Source of the DNA: Bursaphelenchus xylophilus
Lineage: Eukaryota; Nematoda; Chromadorea; Rhabditida; Aphelenchoididae
Length of the DNA: 64,000 bases
Direction of reading: 5' to 3'
Assembly: GCA_904066235.2 (NCBI GenBank)
Contig: CAJFCV020000004.1
Coordinates: 10,540,001-10,604,000 of the forward strand
Shown here: piece after piece, positions 1 through 9,369 of the stretch
Position numbering within the stretch: position 1 is the stretch's first letter
How the letters are laid out: each line of letters opens with the position of its first letter
Notes under the pieces: generated by a model
Database searches by the model: none
Told to the model about the DNA's origin: nothing
What the model saw: only the letters and a program-made list of their open reading frames with translations
Made by a program: the position numbers and the translations under genes

Positions 1-338
1 GTCCGAAAAATTGGGGGGCCGTTAAAAAATCTCTGTGGCCAACAAAACATGGGCAATGGCCGGCGATTTTATGAAGACGTCGTAAAAATGGAAATTTAAT
101 CATAAAAAATGGAAGAAAGCGGCTTTATATAGAATACTGAGGAATTTTTGAGCGCTATACTATAATATATATATATGACATTGTCAGTGAAGCGAACAGG
201 ATGGACCTGCCACCAAGTGTAGGGTGAGTACAGAGGGCTGATTCTAACAATAAGGCTTTGTGCGACAAGGACAGTACAACTATATCATGCGATTCGCATT
301 TTTAAGGTGATGTCGTAAGCAATCACCCAAAATATGTG

Positions 339-571
339 ATATATCAGTCTGTCGGGAAAATAAAGGGCACTTTGTGGCGTCTGAAATTGCATCAACCGTT
401 TTGCCACGGCTAGCCGGAAATTTGATTCGCGACCACATTATTTTCCCGACAGACGAGAAATGCACATTTTTTCCCGACATACGAAAAATCCGCATAATTT
501 TCCCGACAAACGACAAATCCACATTATTTTCCCGACTGACCACTAATCCACATTATTTTCCCGACAGACTA
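339..571 (+). repeat. tandem array of family A terminal sequence
   Basis: One left end of family A (ATCAGTCTGTCGGG, about 340-355) is followed by five head-to-tail copies of the right terminus, each centred on TTTTCCCGACA. The CCCGAC cores start at 445, 472, 502, 531 and 560, so the period is 27-30 bp. The spacer between units resembles GACAAATCCACATTA. This is an array of transposon ends, not an intact element. Confidence 0.75.
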
Positions 572-577
572 TTATGA

Positions 578-700
578 ACCTGTCGGGAAAATAATGAGCA
601 TTCTGTCGCATCAAAAATCGCATCGCCGTCGAGAAAATGATCTTTTTACATCAGCGACACGACAGCGAGATTGCCTCATTATTTTCCCGGCAAAATGATA
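578..700. mobile_element. family A MITE copy, short
   Basis: Left end CTGTCGGGAAAATAATGAGC and a degenerate right end TTATTTTCCCGGCAAAATGATA bound about 120 bp with the usual family interior (CATCAAAAATCGCATCGCC). Confidence 0.75.
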
Positions 701-1078
701 CTAAAACCTCTTTTAGAATTTTGCCATAATCCCAACAGATCTTCCGTAAGACCGGCAGATGTCATAGCTCTCCCCTCTTCTTTCCTCATGTCCATATTTA
801 CACCCAAACGCACTGGTCACTTGGCAATGGCATGGCCACAAACCGCAAGACGCTTTCCCGATCCTAATTGGATTTTCGGCCCAAGCAACCGGAATCGGGA
901 AAACCAAATGGACTCGGAATGGAATGGAAGGCGCGGAGATTGGTCTAGAAACTTTGGTCTAGACCATTTGAGGTCATCACTTCCATTTGAAAGCTATAAA
1001 CGACGGTTTGGAGTTAATTAGAGGCGGTTACTTTGGGTTAACGCTCCATTTTATAGAGATGAAGCCTCTTCAAAAGTG

Positions 1079-1238
1079 ATATCAGTCTGTCGGGAAAATA
1101 ATGAGCACTCTCTCGCAGCGAAAATCGCATCATCGTCGAGAAAATGAACTGTGTCGCAAAAAAATGAAGTTGCTTTTTAGTTCAGCGATGCGGTCGACGC
1201 AGCGAAATTTTACCCCTTATTTTCCCGACAGAATGATA
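1079..1238. mobile_element. family A MITE copy
   Basis: Complete copy from TATCAGTCTGTCGGG to CCCGACAGAATGATA. The interior carries the conserved GAGAAAATGAACTGTGTCGC block. Confidence 0.85.
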
Positions 1239-1655
1239 CAATATTTTCTTCCCACCTCCACTCATACACATTCCTCAAAAGAAACAAATCTACGAAGTCT
1301 TCGGAGGAGCAAAGACAGCATGAGTAATCGTCAAAAACAACGAAACGAAACGGAGCCCCGTTCCCGCGTACAGTTTCGTATAAACAAAAAACGAAAAGCA
1401 GCGTAATTTCCCCGGAGGCCAATGAAAAGTAAACGACGTTGGGCGGCTTTGCGAGCAGCCGCGAACTCTTTAGCGCCGTTCGGGGAATCCATACGTCAGT
1501 ATGAATATTCATGGCATTTGAAAAGATGGTAACGGGTACAACGATGAGATGGTAATGAGGGGGAGGCTGGGTCAAAAATAGATCCTAGCATATGTTTTGC
1601 AGGAGACGAGGCTGGCATGTAAATAGAGCTGCAAAACTGAGAAAAAATATTTTTC

Positions 1656-1799
1656 ATTCTGTCGGGAAAATAATGAGCGCAATGAAGCGCCAATCGCGTC
1701 GCTGAAGTGAAGAGGAGTTTGATTTTGCCGCGACACAATTCATTTTCTTGGCGACGATGCGAGTTACAGAGTGCTCATTATTTTCCCGACAGGCTGATA
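1656..1799. mobile_element. family A MITE copy, inverted
   Basis: The interior is in reverse orientation relative to the copy at 1079. The right end CCCGACAGGCTGATA abuts the left edge of a family C element, so two families sit edge to edge. Confidence 0.85.
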
Positions 1800-1801
1800 C
1801 T

Positions 1802-2256
1802 GGCAAGGGAAGTGCCCCATGTGCGACGCTCAGACTTTCTTTAAATTTTGCACGTATTTTTGTGAGAGATGACATAACAAGTTTTGAAAATGCAATCTCA
1901 CTTTTTCCAGCAACGGTCGCAATATTCACGAGGGAATGGTCAGCAATCTTTGCGGCCGAGATGTACGGAAAAACGCGGAGGGAAGTCATAGAAAGCAATT
2001 ACTTTTGGCCATATTTTAGTCAGTTTCTTGCGGAAAAAATCTTCTTTGTGGAATCACCACACTCTAGGGTACAAATAGGTATGAAGCTTTTGAAATTTTC
2101 AAAAAAAAGTGCCACAGTTTTGCCAATTTTTAGCTAAAGCGTCTCGGTCGTTTCTGCAAAGAGCTAGGAGTCTCAGATATGTTTCAGAAAAAAATATTCC
2201 AAATCTGAGCCAATTTGATCAAAATCTGAGCGTCGCACGTGGAGTACCTTCCTTGT
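1802..2256. mobile_element. family C element, near full length
   Basis: Starts GGGAAGTGCCCCATGTGCGA and ends GAGCGTCGCACGTGGAGTAC, the inverted termini of family C. The interior has the GCGGCCGAGA and AAAAGTGCCA blocks seen in other copies. Confidence 0.7.
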
Positions 2257-3130
2257 GAGTATAAAACCAGCCAATCCTCATCTTTATAAGACCCAAAAAT
2301 CTCCCATTCCTTCCCAAAACTAACCCAATTTAGCCTCCAAACGCCACTTTTCTTCGGTCTGTTTCTGGCCACAAAAATTTGAAAAAGGAAAAGAAAATTT
2401 TGAAAACATTCCACCGCTCCTTGAAATGGGCAGGGAATACTGGTCAGCCGCTCCGTTTCAGTACCCACTTCTTCCTGGCCTCTTTTGCTCCAAGTGTTTT
2501 CAAAGTGGGCCGGCGTGAGGAGTGATACGTTGAAGGGAAATGTTTTCGCACCGGCTTTATGGCATAATCCGACGCTCATAAATTTTATGACAAATTGTTT
2601 TTTGGAGACGATGTGGACGGAGGAAAAATGGATTAGAATCGGTGGCCATAACAGAAATTTATTGCAGATACAACTAGTCTAGCCTTCGGATACAGCCGGT
2701 TCTACAGGCCATGAACCCAGCTATTGTATGGAGGTTCTACTGTATGCCAAATTCAAAGACGGCCCACTATCTACACTTCACTTTGTTTCCTTGCTCGCAA
2801 AGTTCTGTCAAATGTAACGTTTTTGTACGATATATCGCGATACGTCATTCCTTATATTTTTAACCTGGGTCTTTCAGTTTGTCCACAAATCCAGACCGAT
2901 CTACAAACATTGCCTCTCTGTGGCGTACGTATTTCAAATTCGACGAATGGTTATTTATAAACTACAACACCCACATATTATACGTAAATTATGTCAATAA
3001 CTAGAAATTCTACTTCCCAATTTACCAACAAACTGATACAATTATTACGTCTTTTACAATTTCATTTACAACGGTGTTTCTTTTTATTCTCATACTGTTG
3101 CAAAAACATAAGCAGACCGATAAATATCGT

Positions 3131-3571
3131 CTATTCCGCCCCTTCAATGCACTCATCATCGCCATCATCCGGCTTGTTGTCGTCAGGCTTATTGTCGTCC
3201 GGTTTGTTGTCATCCGGATTACCGCCACCGTTCGGCTTCTCATCTCCATCGCAATGTCCACAAGTCGCCGGGCATCGCATCCTCATCATTCGGAGATAGG
3301 TTGGATGATTGCAGATGTCCGAGATCGAAGGCTTTCCGCATTCCGTTGTAGTGTCGGTGCAGGTGCCCGGCTGACAGAACCCGCACGCTTTTCGGCACTT
3401 ACTGGTCATCAGACGCTTGTATTCGGGCTTACCGCAGACCGCCATCAACTTGCTTTCTTGGCACTTGTCACCCTCTTCGTCGATACAATTGTCCAAGCAG
3501 TAGACTGTAAGACTTGCCATAAATGTCATCAAAATTGCGCCACAAAGGGCGGCCCGCATTCGCAGGTGCAT
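3131..3571 (-). CDS. secreted protein with two ShKT domains and an acidic repeat tail
   Basis: Predicted 146-aa secreted protein on one exon. The open frame runs further upstream, but the first true ATG is at 3571 (a second at 3559); both give a hydrophobic signal peptide of about 24 residues. Two complete six-cysteine ShKT domains follow: C29, C37, C46, C59, C63, C66, then C71, C78, C87, C100, C104, C107. The tail after residue 108 is Gly/Pro/Asp/Asn/Lys-rich with three PDDNK repeats, visible as a 15-bp tandem repeat near 3168-3215. ShKT domains are abundant in nematode secreted and surface proteins, often as tandem modules; the function of this one cannot be read from sequence and nothing indicates a toxin. 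A minus-strand AATAAA lies about 45 bp past the stop (3083-3088). The 204-codon open frame on the opposite strand is a shadow. Confidence 0.88.
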   Translation of the reverse strand: MHLRMRAALCGAILMTFMASLTVYCLDNCIDEEGDKCQESKLMAVCGKPEYKRLMTSKCRKACGFCQPGTCTDTTTECGKPSISDICNHPTYLRMMRMRCPATCGHCDGDEKPNGGGNPDDNKPDDNKPDDNKPDDGDDECIEGAE

Positions 3572-5641
3572 GACGGAACGTTTCCCAGGCTTCGAATAAC
3601 TCAAATGTCCGGAAAAAGATCCAAACAGAACAGCTACATCCTCAACATTTCTCGTGTCCGCTCAATCCACGCAATTGAATGCTTGTGAATTTGGATTTGG
3701 ATTCAGTTTGTTTAGGTGCTATGTTCGTGGGTTCCAAAAGATACGCTAAACAGTGTTTGCGGCCACTTGACTTGTTTTGTACGCCTAAAGCGTCACAGGA
3801 TTCAAACAATCAAAAAAGTTGGATGGAAGTGTTTACAGCAGGGTCTGCAAATGGAAGTAACTGTCGTGAGAAAGACGGAAGGAACTGAAAAATCAAATCC
3901 TTTTCGAAAAACAAACTGTGATTGGCCCTTAACGAAGAAAAAACAATTTTTGGACGATCAAGCCATGCTCTACGCGAAGGCAGACACAATAAGAAATAGG
4001 GTTTATTGGCAACACACGAGAAATACACACAACCGCACGAGAGAACCGAGAAACCGACATATGAGGATAGCGGAAATTGATCTGATAAAGACTTTGTCCT
4101 TTGATTCTATGCAAATTCGTGGGAAATAATTGGCGGCCTCAGTGAAGTGGCCAACATGCCCACTTTTCCTCTTTTTTGATTGGCCGTGGGTTGACATGCT
4201 TTGGGTTCTTACCATTCAATCAAAACCTTCTTGTCATTTCTGTCTTTGTGATATGTCTTATGTTCCTAATGACATTACTGCCTTCCATTTAACACTTGCT
4301 TTCCATTCCGTCCCGCTTAACGCCACCAGTGTCTTGTGCTCACTACAAGACTTTTCAGACAGCAATCAGAAACTACAACTTGGAAAAAGACAAGTTCATC
4401 TTGGAAATCGGCTGGAGAGAATTCCGTTAGAGTAAACGGAAATCATACGCCGCTCTGAAGCAGTAAGAAAATCTCATAAAATAGACATTGAAGGGTTCAA
4501 ACACAGTTCATTCCTCGGCTGAACTACAACAAATCCAACGGTTAAAAGTTGGAGATCAACGTTGAAACAAAGAATAAAGGGTTTAAAGCAGTTTTTCCGA
4601 CAAACTTATGCTCCAATAACTATTAATTGTAAATAATTCAGTTTTAAAATTTAGTAGTAATAAACACAATTTTGGCCATTGAGACTGAATCGCAAAAGCT
4701 TTGGACGCTGATTAATGCAACGAAGTTTAGGCTTAGATTAGGCCTACTTAGGGGCTTAGAGAGTCTATGATGCCATTCAAATTTTTTACTGCACCTGGAG
4801 CCTTTGCAATCCAGCTATTTTGCGATTGATTACTCTAAAATGGCCCTCAAATATCACGACCAATTAAGGTGTCGAAAAAAACTGTGTGGAGAGTACAAGA
4901 AACTTCTGGTGATGCCTTATCGGCCTGTCAGCAAAATAAATGAGCATACTATCGCATTGAAAATCGCATCGCCACCAAGACAATGCATTGTGCCGCAACA
5001 AAGCCAATTTGGAAATCTCCTGATAAAAAATCCTAGTTACAGAGCTTAAACAATTTTTTTCTGTGCTCAAAAAACCTCCCCCTTGGCCTGACCCTACACA
5101 TGCCCTGATTATATGTAACCACAGCGAATCAAACATCCCTCGGTGATATCGGACGGTTTAGAGTTCACTGATCTTGGTTGCTTTGCTAGCCGAAGATCGA
5201 AAACGTTTCTTTTTGGAAATTTCCCGCTCCGATCAAAACTTCAACTCGCGCACACTCGTGTTCTGTGCATGCGGAGCACAATCTTAATTGATAAACGAGA
5301 AGTTTTTTGCCCCTTTCGCACCTTACTATATATAGGAGGCCAGTCTTTGCGAGACGGCAAGGTTTTTTACCAACTTGTTGTGTCAAGATTGAATCCATAC
5401 CCCTTGTACTTGTTTTGAAGGCGCGTGAAGGGCTTGTAGTACAACATTCTCGTTTTGTGCCCTCATGTCGACATTGTTTTACCACTTAAACCTTGTTTTC
5501 GGTGTATTTTTTGTATTACAAAGCACATTTTGGACTAATTTCTACGTTAATTTAGGTTATCTAGCGCCGAGCAACGGGCAGACGGCCGTTTTGCCTGTGT
5601 CGTACGTCCACTAACTCCTATGTGGATCGCTCAGTGCCATA
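3572..5641. other. intergenic, ShKT gene to UGT
   Basis: No convincing exon. A degraded left half of family A is at about 4921-5005. A plus-strand TATATATA at about 5327 lies roughly 310 bp before the UGT start and could be its core promoter. The other open frames lack splice sites or family similarity. Confidence 0.5.
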
Positions 5642-8600
5642 ATGAGATTTCTAGCTCTACTATTCTTGTATGTAACATGTTCTGAGGCCTTCAAGTACTT
5701 GGTGTACAACCCCAAATTCGGAGCCAGTCATGCCATGTTGGTGGGCAAAATCGCTGACGAACTAGCCTATGCTGGGCATGAAGTGGTGAGAAATCTGTTC
5801 CTTGGAAGAAAAACCCGTTTTTTGGCCAGAAAATGGAGTAATTTTTGTTGTTTTAGGTAGTCCTGCAGCTGAATATCAGCCCTGAGTTAAAACCGGGCCA
5901 TACCCACAAAAGCATTCGACTGATCACCAGAGACTTGGACTACAAGTTCGAAAACCCGACAAAAAACTTCTGGGTGGAGGAGTTCACGGGCTTTTTCAAT
6001 ACTTTAGACGTAAGTTTGATGTGGGTTGTCAAAGTTTAGTCAGGGGAGTGCTTGAGACAGGAAGGAGGGACTGTGTAAGCATGGCTGCAAGCTAATTTTC
6101 GATGAGTCAGGGTTGGGGCATCTTTGTGGTCCGATTTGAATTGGCTATAACTTCTTTAGTTCTAGCCCAAGTCTTAAAATTCTTTTTTTACCTGAATCCT
6201 CAGACAACCCCATTTTGTTTGATACCAAATATGTTATACATAGTAAGTGTCATCCAAAGTTATTGGAGTTATTCTTGGAGTTCATTTTTTCGGTCGTTTT
6301 TTGGTTGTTCTTTCGGTCTTTCCCGGTGTGTCCGGAAATGGAGTACGGTGCGGAAGAAAAATACGGTGGAATTTCACCTCCCGAAAATCGACGATGAGAA
6401 TAAGAAGAAAAAAAGAAAATCAACCTCCAGAATTCGTCGAATGGTCCTTGGTGAAGGCATTCGCTCGGTTTTGACCAAACTTCGTGTACTCATATGCGGA
6501 TTTTCTCGGAATTTTGACAAAGCTTCTAAATTTTTCAGCTCCGTTCGTACCCATCTTTCCTGCTTTTTTTGTTTACTGTTAACGCTGCCAGTCTCAAGGA
6601 ACTTGTTCCACCAACGTCGAATTGTCTTGCGATCTGGAGGTTAGGCATTACGTCCGTATTTCCTTGAACATTTATCGCCAAACCGTACTTGCCATACCAA
6701 ACCATAGACCAAGCTTTTGCTTCCACACCGTACTCCATTTTTGGACACACCGGGAAAGACCAAAAAAACAACCGAAAAACGATCGAAAAAATGAACTCGA
6801 AGAATAAATCCAATAACTGTAGATGACACTTACTATGTATGACATATTTGGTATGAAACAAAATGGGGTTGGATGAGGATTCAGGGAAAAAAAGAATTTT
6901 AAGATTTGAGAACTAAAGAAGTTATATCCAATTCAAATCGGGCCACAAAGATGCCCCACCCTGTATTATTTTCCCGACAGACTGATATTTATAGTATCGA
7001 GAGCTCAACCCGTCTGAAGAAAGCATGGCCGCAAGCCCGGGCCAAAATTTCGAAGGCCATGAAAATTTTGGAAGCGGCCCGGTCGACCCGGGTAAAATTT
7101 CTTGTCTATCAGTTTGTCGGGAAAATAACGGCGGGTCGTCGCTTCCTGAGGGCCGCCGATAAATATCAGTCTGTCGGGAAAATAATGTGCATTCTGTCGC
7201 ATAAAAAATCGCCGAGAAAATGAATTGTGTCGCGGCAAAATCAAATCGCTTTTTCACTTCAGCGACACGACCGGCGCAGCGACATTGTGCCCATTATTTT
7301 CCCGACAGAAAAAAGGTCAAGGTTTCAGCTGCTATATTACAATTAATACAATCTTTTCCCCACTCTCTTACTCAATGGATTCGCTTTACAGATGATGAAA
7401 CTGATCGGAAGTAAATTCCGAGGGACCTGCGAATATCAGCTGAAAGACGAAGGCCTAATGGAAGAATTGCGCAACGAAAAATTTGACGTTGGACTTTCCG
7501 AGACGTTCGACGTTTGTGGCTACGGGATTTTCGAAAAAATCGGCTTGAACAAGACGGTTGCCATCATCGGCTCCTCAATGTTTTTGCCGGAGTCAAGTGG
7601 TCTTGGGATTCCGACCCCAACCAGCTTTGTGCCCGACCTTTTCGGGCGAGGGATCGACGGATTCAGCGGAAGATTAAAGAATTTCTTTACGTATTTTATG
7701 GGAAAACAGTTTATCATGCCGGCGTTTACTGGGGAAATCGGGAAGGCGTTTAGTTTGGTGCCTGGACGTCCAGATTACAGAGTAAGCTATAGTTTTAAAA
7801 AATCAGAAAATTTGTTTAGGAGCTCATTGCCAGATCCTCGTTTTTTCTGGTCAACGCAGACGAATTTGTCGATTATCCGCGCCCAATCTCCCACAAATAC
7901 ATCAACGTTGCCGGCTACGGGATGAGGAGAGCGATGGCGAAGACTGGAGAGTTGGACGGGGAGTTCAAGAAAGTGTTTGAAAAAGCCCAAAAAGGCGTAA
8001 TCTACGTCTCATTCGGATCAATGATGCAGTCCTCATTGATGCCAGACGCCTTCAAACAAGCCTTCATTGAGGCGTTCGCCTCTTTCCCCGAAGTTCAGTT
8101 CATTTGGAAATACGAAAACGCCTCGCATAATGTAGCGGCGGGAATCGAGAACATTGTGACCGGCACATGGCTCCCTCAACGTGAAATTTTGGCACATCCC
8201 AAAACACTGGCATTCCTGACTCACGCGGGAATGAACTCGGTGACTGAGGCCACGTATTCGGGAGTCCCTATGGTCTGCTTGCCGGTTTTTGCTGAACAGC
8301 CCAGGAATGCGGACATGGTTGTCAGAAAAGGGATTGCGGTCCAGTTGGAAAAATCCAAGCTGACCAAAGAGGCGATTCAGAAGGCTTTGAAGGAAATTAT
8401 TGAGAACAAAAGGTAAGAAATTGATTGATTTGACAAAGGCCAGAGATTTTTTAGTTGAATTATTTACTAAATGGTTGAAAATTCACAAGGAATGTAACCC
8501 CTAGTGGGACGCTCAGATTTTCTTTAAATTTTGCATACGTTTCGCGCACAGGCCATATATCATTTCCTGAAAATTTTAGCTCGCGCTTTGCTGGCGCAGC

Positions 8601-9183
8601 CGAGATATTCCACGACTTTTGCGGCCGAGAGAGTACGCAAAAGGCGGAGTGCGGTTAGAGAAAAAGTTTTTTTTCCGTATCGTTGTCAGTTTCGGATGGA
8701 AAAATTGATTTTTTGTGGAAACATTGGTCTCTACAGTATAACTAAGCATGTCATTTTTATGCCACAATTCGTAAAAAAACTGACAATTTCGAAAAAATTA
8801 TCCTTAATTTTAACCAGGTTTTATCAACATCAGCGTCGCACTTATGCTAAATAGTTTGAAAATATGGTTTTCCTCTGGATAATACAAGTATTTCCCATTT
8901 CAGCTACAAAGAAAAGTCCCAGAAGCTCTCGAAAATCATCAGAGACAAGCCTCAAAGCCCGGAAGAGCGGATCGTCAAGGCTTGTGAATTCGCGGCTAAA
9001 TACGAACTGCACGAACACCTTGATCTCCCCGGCCGGACCCTCGGCGTTATTGAGTTTTATAACATCGATGTGATCGCTCTTCTCATTGTTCTACCTATCA
9101 TTGCAGTTTTTATGATTCTAATTGCCCTCAGGCTACTTGCCCACAAGCTCTCGCAAAAATTGAGCAAAAGCAAGGAGGAGTGA
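5642..9183 (+). CDS. UDP-glycosyltransferase (GT1 family), five exons
   Basis: Transfers a sugar from a UDP-sugar to small lipophilic acceptors in the ER lumen (family knowledge). Exons: 5642-5785, 5857-6009, 7392-7781, 7820-8412, 8904-9183; phases agree and give 519 aa, the usual length. Signal peptide residues 1-16. Catalytic-histidine motif FGASH with His30. YVSFGS at about 291. UGT signature from WLPQ at about 346 through FLTHAGMNSVTEATYSGVP (His364) to FAEQ at about 386, where many relatives have DQ. A C-terminal membrane helix (about 482-505) is followed by a short basic tail ending KSKEE, the type I ER topology of animal UGTs. Intron 3 (1.38 kb) holds a mariner-derived element and family A copies; intron 4 holds a family C copy. 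Poly(A) signal AATAAA at 9300-9305. Substrate cannot be predicted. Confidence 0.95.
6108..6963. mobile_element. Tc1/mariner-derived non-autonomous element with about 250-bp inverted ends
   Basis: Lies in UGT intron 3. The left end starts CAGGGTTGGGGCATCTTTGT and the right end is its inverted counterpart (GCCCCACCCTG); similarity continues inward for about 250 bp on both sides. The roughly 350-bp centre, read on the minus strand, encodes remnants of a transposase N-terminus: WYGKYG (about 6690), then after a frameshift DRKTIRRWWNKFLETGSV (about 6575-6630). That resembles the helix-turn-helix of mariner-like transposases (DUF4817 type). No catalytic DDE/D region remains, so this is an internal-deletion derivative. 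Confidence 0.75.
6540..6720 (-). pseudogene. relic of mariner-like transposase N-terminal helix-turn-helix
   Basis: Two reading frames and an in-frame stop are needed to follow the similarity, so it cannot code. Recognition rests on WYGKYG, then DRKTIRRW and NKFLETGSV, the conserved order of the DNA-binding domain in this superfamily. It is the internal part of the element at 6108-6963. Confidence 0.65.
6964..7309. mobile_element. family A MITE cluster in UGT intron 3
   Basis: A right terminus (6964-6987) abuts the mariner-derived element. A variant left end with CGGCGGGTCGTCGC follows at 7107-7143, then a complete copy at 7164-7309. The 7107 variant matches the subfamily at 28315. Confidence 0.8.
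8494..8846. mobile_element. family C element in UGT intron 4
   Basis: Bounded by GTGGGACGCTCAGATTTTC and CAGCGTCGCACTTA. It occupies most of the 491-bp intron and leaves both splice sites intact. Confidence 0.75.
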
Positions 9184-9369
9184 TAAATGCGAACTTTTAG
9201 TATCTCATCTATCATCTATCTATCTACATATCATCAGGAAAATACATCTCACAGTCAGCTTACAACTTATATATAACTAGTTCTTTTACAGTATGAAGCA
9301 ATAAATATCTTCATGATCAATTGATTTTCTATGCACTTTTTTGAAATACTTGTTAGCATTTCAAGATGC

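Larger units (their letters stand above)
1..3070. other. gene-free left flank made of repeats
   Basis: I see no gene here. The stretch carries a tandem array of family A ends, three family A copies and one family C copy, listed separately. Open frames at 671-1021, 1210-1575 and 2184-2579 run across repeat sequence, have no splice context and match no family I know. The interval 2260-3070 shows no repeat family and no convincing exon. Confidence 0.6.

Noticed and set aside
3074..3688. 204-codon open frame on the plus strand
   Set aside because: It is antisense to the ShKT gene, whose cysteine pattern and signal peptide are unmistakable.
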